From assembly GCF_003460505.1 (NCBI RefSeq), contig NZ_QTVG01000002.1:148174-212173 (forward strand): DNA of 64,000 bases, in the 5' to 3' direction. This document shows positions 63,461-64,000 of the stretch, in pieces (position 1 is the stretch's first letter; the number at the start of each line of letters is the position of its first letter). The DNA is from Eubacterium sp. AF36-5BH (GTDB taxonomy: Bacteria; Bacillota; Clostridia; Lachnospirales; Lachnospiraceae). The translations under genes and the position numbers were made by a program. The notes below the pieces were generated by a model. It was not told the origin of the DNA, did not search any database, and saw only the letters and a program-made list of their open reading frames with translations.

Positions 63461-64000
63461 ATGAACATAAGTAAGTTTACACAAAAATCAATTGAGGCCA
63501 TACAGAATACTGAAAAGATAGCAAACCAGTATGGCAATCAGGAAATTGATCAGGAACATTTAATATATGCGTTGATTAATTTAGAAGACAGTTTAATACT
63601 TAAACTTATTGAAAAAATGGAAATTCAGCCTGAACACTTTAAAAATAGAATTGAGCAGGCGATTGAAAAACGTACAAAAGTTCAAGGTGGAAACATGTAC
63701 ATGAGTCAGGCTTTAAATGATGTATTGATTAATGCAGAAGATGAAGCAAAAAGAATGGGTGATGAATATGTTTCAGTTGAACATTTATTCTTAATGCTTA
63801 TTAAGAAACCAAACAAAGAAGTTAAGGAAATTTTTAGAGAATATGGAATTACAAGAGAGAGATTCTTAGGTGTTTTGGAACAGATAAGAGGTAATGTAAG
63901 AGTTACATCGGATAATCCTGAAGGCACATACGATGCTTTATCAAAGTATGGCGAGGATTTAGTTGAAAAAGCAAGAAATCAGAAACTTGATCCTGTAATT
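63461..64000 (+). CDS. clpB: ATP-dependent chaperone ClpB, 5' part
   Basis: The first 180 residues of ClpB, cut by the window edge. ClpB threads aggregated proteins with DnaK. The two Clp-N repeats are visible (FTQKSIEAIQNTEKIANQYG... to residue 75, and MSQALNDVLINAEDEAKRMG... to about 145, ending GTYDALSKYGEDLVEKAR where the first ATPase domain begins). This spacing matches ClpB better than ClpC. AGGAGG precedes the ATG. No clear CtsR or CIRCE operator is seen in the 210-base gap upstream. Confidence 0.9.
   Translation, partial: MNISKFTQKSIEAIQNTEKIANQYGNQEIDQEHLIYALINLEDSLILKLIEKMEIQPEHFKNRIEQAIEKRTKVQGGNMYMSQALNDVLINAEDEAKRMGDEYVSVEHLFLMLIKKPNKEVKEIFREYGITRERFLGVLEQIRGNVRVTSDNPEGTYDALSKYGEDLVEKARNQKLDPVI

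Overview
The window is one continuous piece of an AT-rich, low-GC Gram-positive chromosome. The spore germination protease (gpr) and spoIIP, together with Rho, LuxS, an anaerobic NrdG activase and many FN3-type cell-wall proteins, point to an anaerobic, spore-lineage Clostridia. My best guess is Lachnospiraceae, which is an inference from gene content and style, not from a marker search. No rRNA, tRNA, CRISPR array, integrase or transposase was seen. Most of the window is ordinary core genome, with small accessory stretches.

Layout. 1-4.6 kb: luxS (minus strand), a 33-bp tandem repeat, a small membrane-anchored protein, an rsmH-type methyltransferase, and trpS with an overlapping HAD phosphatase. 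4.6-7.2 kb (minus strand): a polytopic membrane protein whose ribosome binding site lies in a 30-bp palindrome, and a secreted FN3/M15 peptidase. 7.3-16.9 kb: one plus-strand operon with a GNAT, a histidine phosphatase, a type IIA topoisomerase pair (probably topoisomerase IV), a secreted LytG-like glucosaminidase, a Cof-type HAD phosphatase and a PrsA-like lipoprotein. 17-20.4 kb (minus strand): GtrA and YfhO, a lipid-linked sugar pair. 20.5-22.5 kb: a GH13 alpha-glucosidase with a clear promoter and a LacI/CcpA-type operator. 22.7-25.2 kb: an A-rich accessory stretch with a secreted protein, an RNase HI gene broken by a 25-bp duplication, and an unknown protein.

25.3-31.7 kb is the arginine module: argG facing argC-argJ-argB-argD, with two divergent promoters overlapped by ArgR-like boxes and a GC-rich foldback element between argC and argJ. 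31.8-35.7 kb holds a Na/Pi symporter with a PhoU domain, followed by a PhoB/PhoR-type pair. 35.9-43.7 kb holds a YdcZ-type transporter, a lipoprotein ComEA, a second two-component system, a GerMN lipoprotein, ComEC and HolA. 43.9-46.6 kb: rpsT (minus strand), gpr and spoIIP. 46.7-48.9 kb (minus strand): dut, nrdG and malic enzyme. 49.2-54.2 kb: rho, rpmE, a DUF1385 membrane protein, prmC and prfA; PrmC methylates the GGQ glutamine of PrfA, so the last two form a functional pair.

54.3-59.1 kb: an HD-domain protein (minus strand), then an operon of a TrmH-type methyltransferase, an HPr-kinase-like/PqqD fusion, an S24/S26 peptidase and an ABC exporter. The last three look like a peptide-handling (RiPP-like) system without a visible precursor and are the best candidate for something undescribed here. 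59.1-64 kb: a small coiled-coil protein (minus strand), glmM, a VanZ-like protein, a HisC-type aminotransferase, mntP, a small RHH-like protein and the 5' part of clpB, cut by the window edge.
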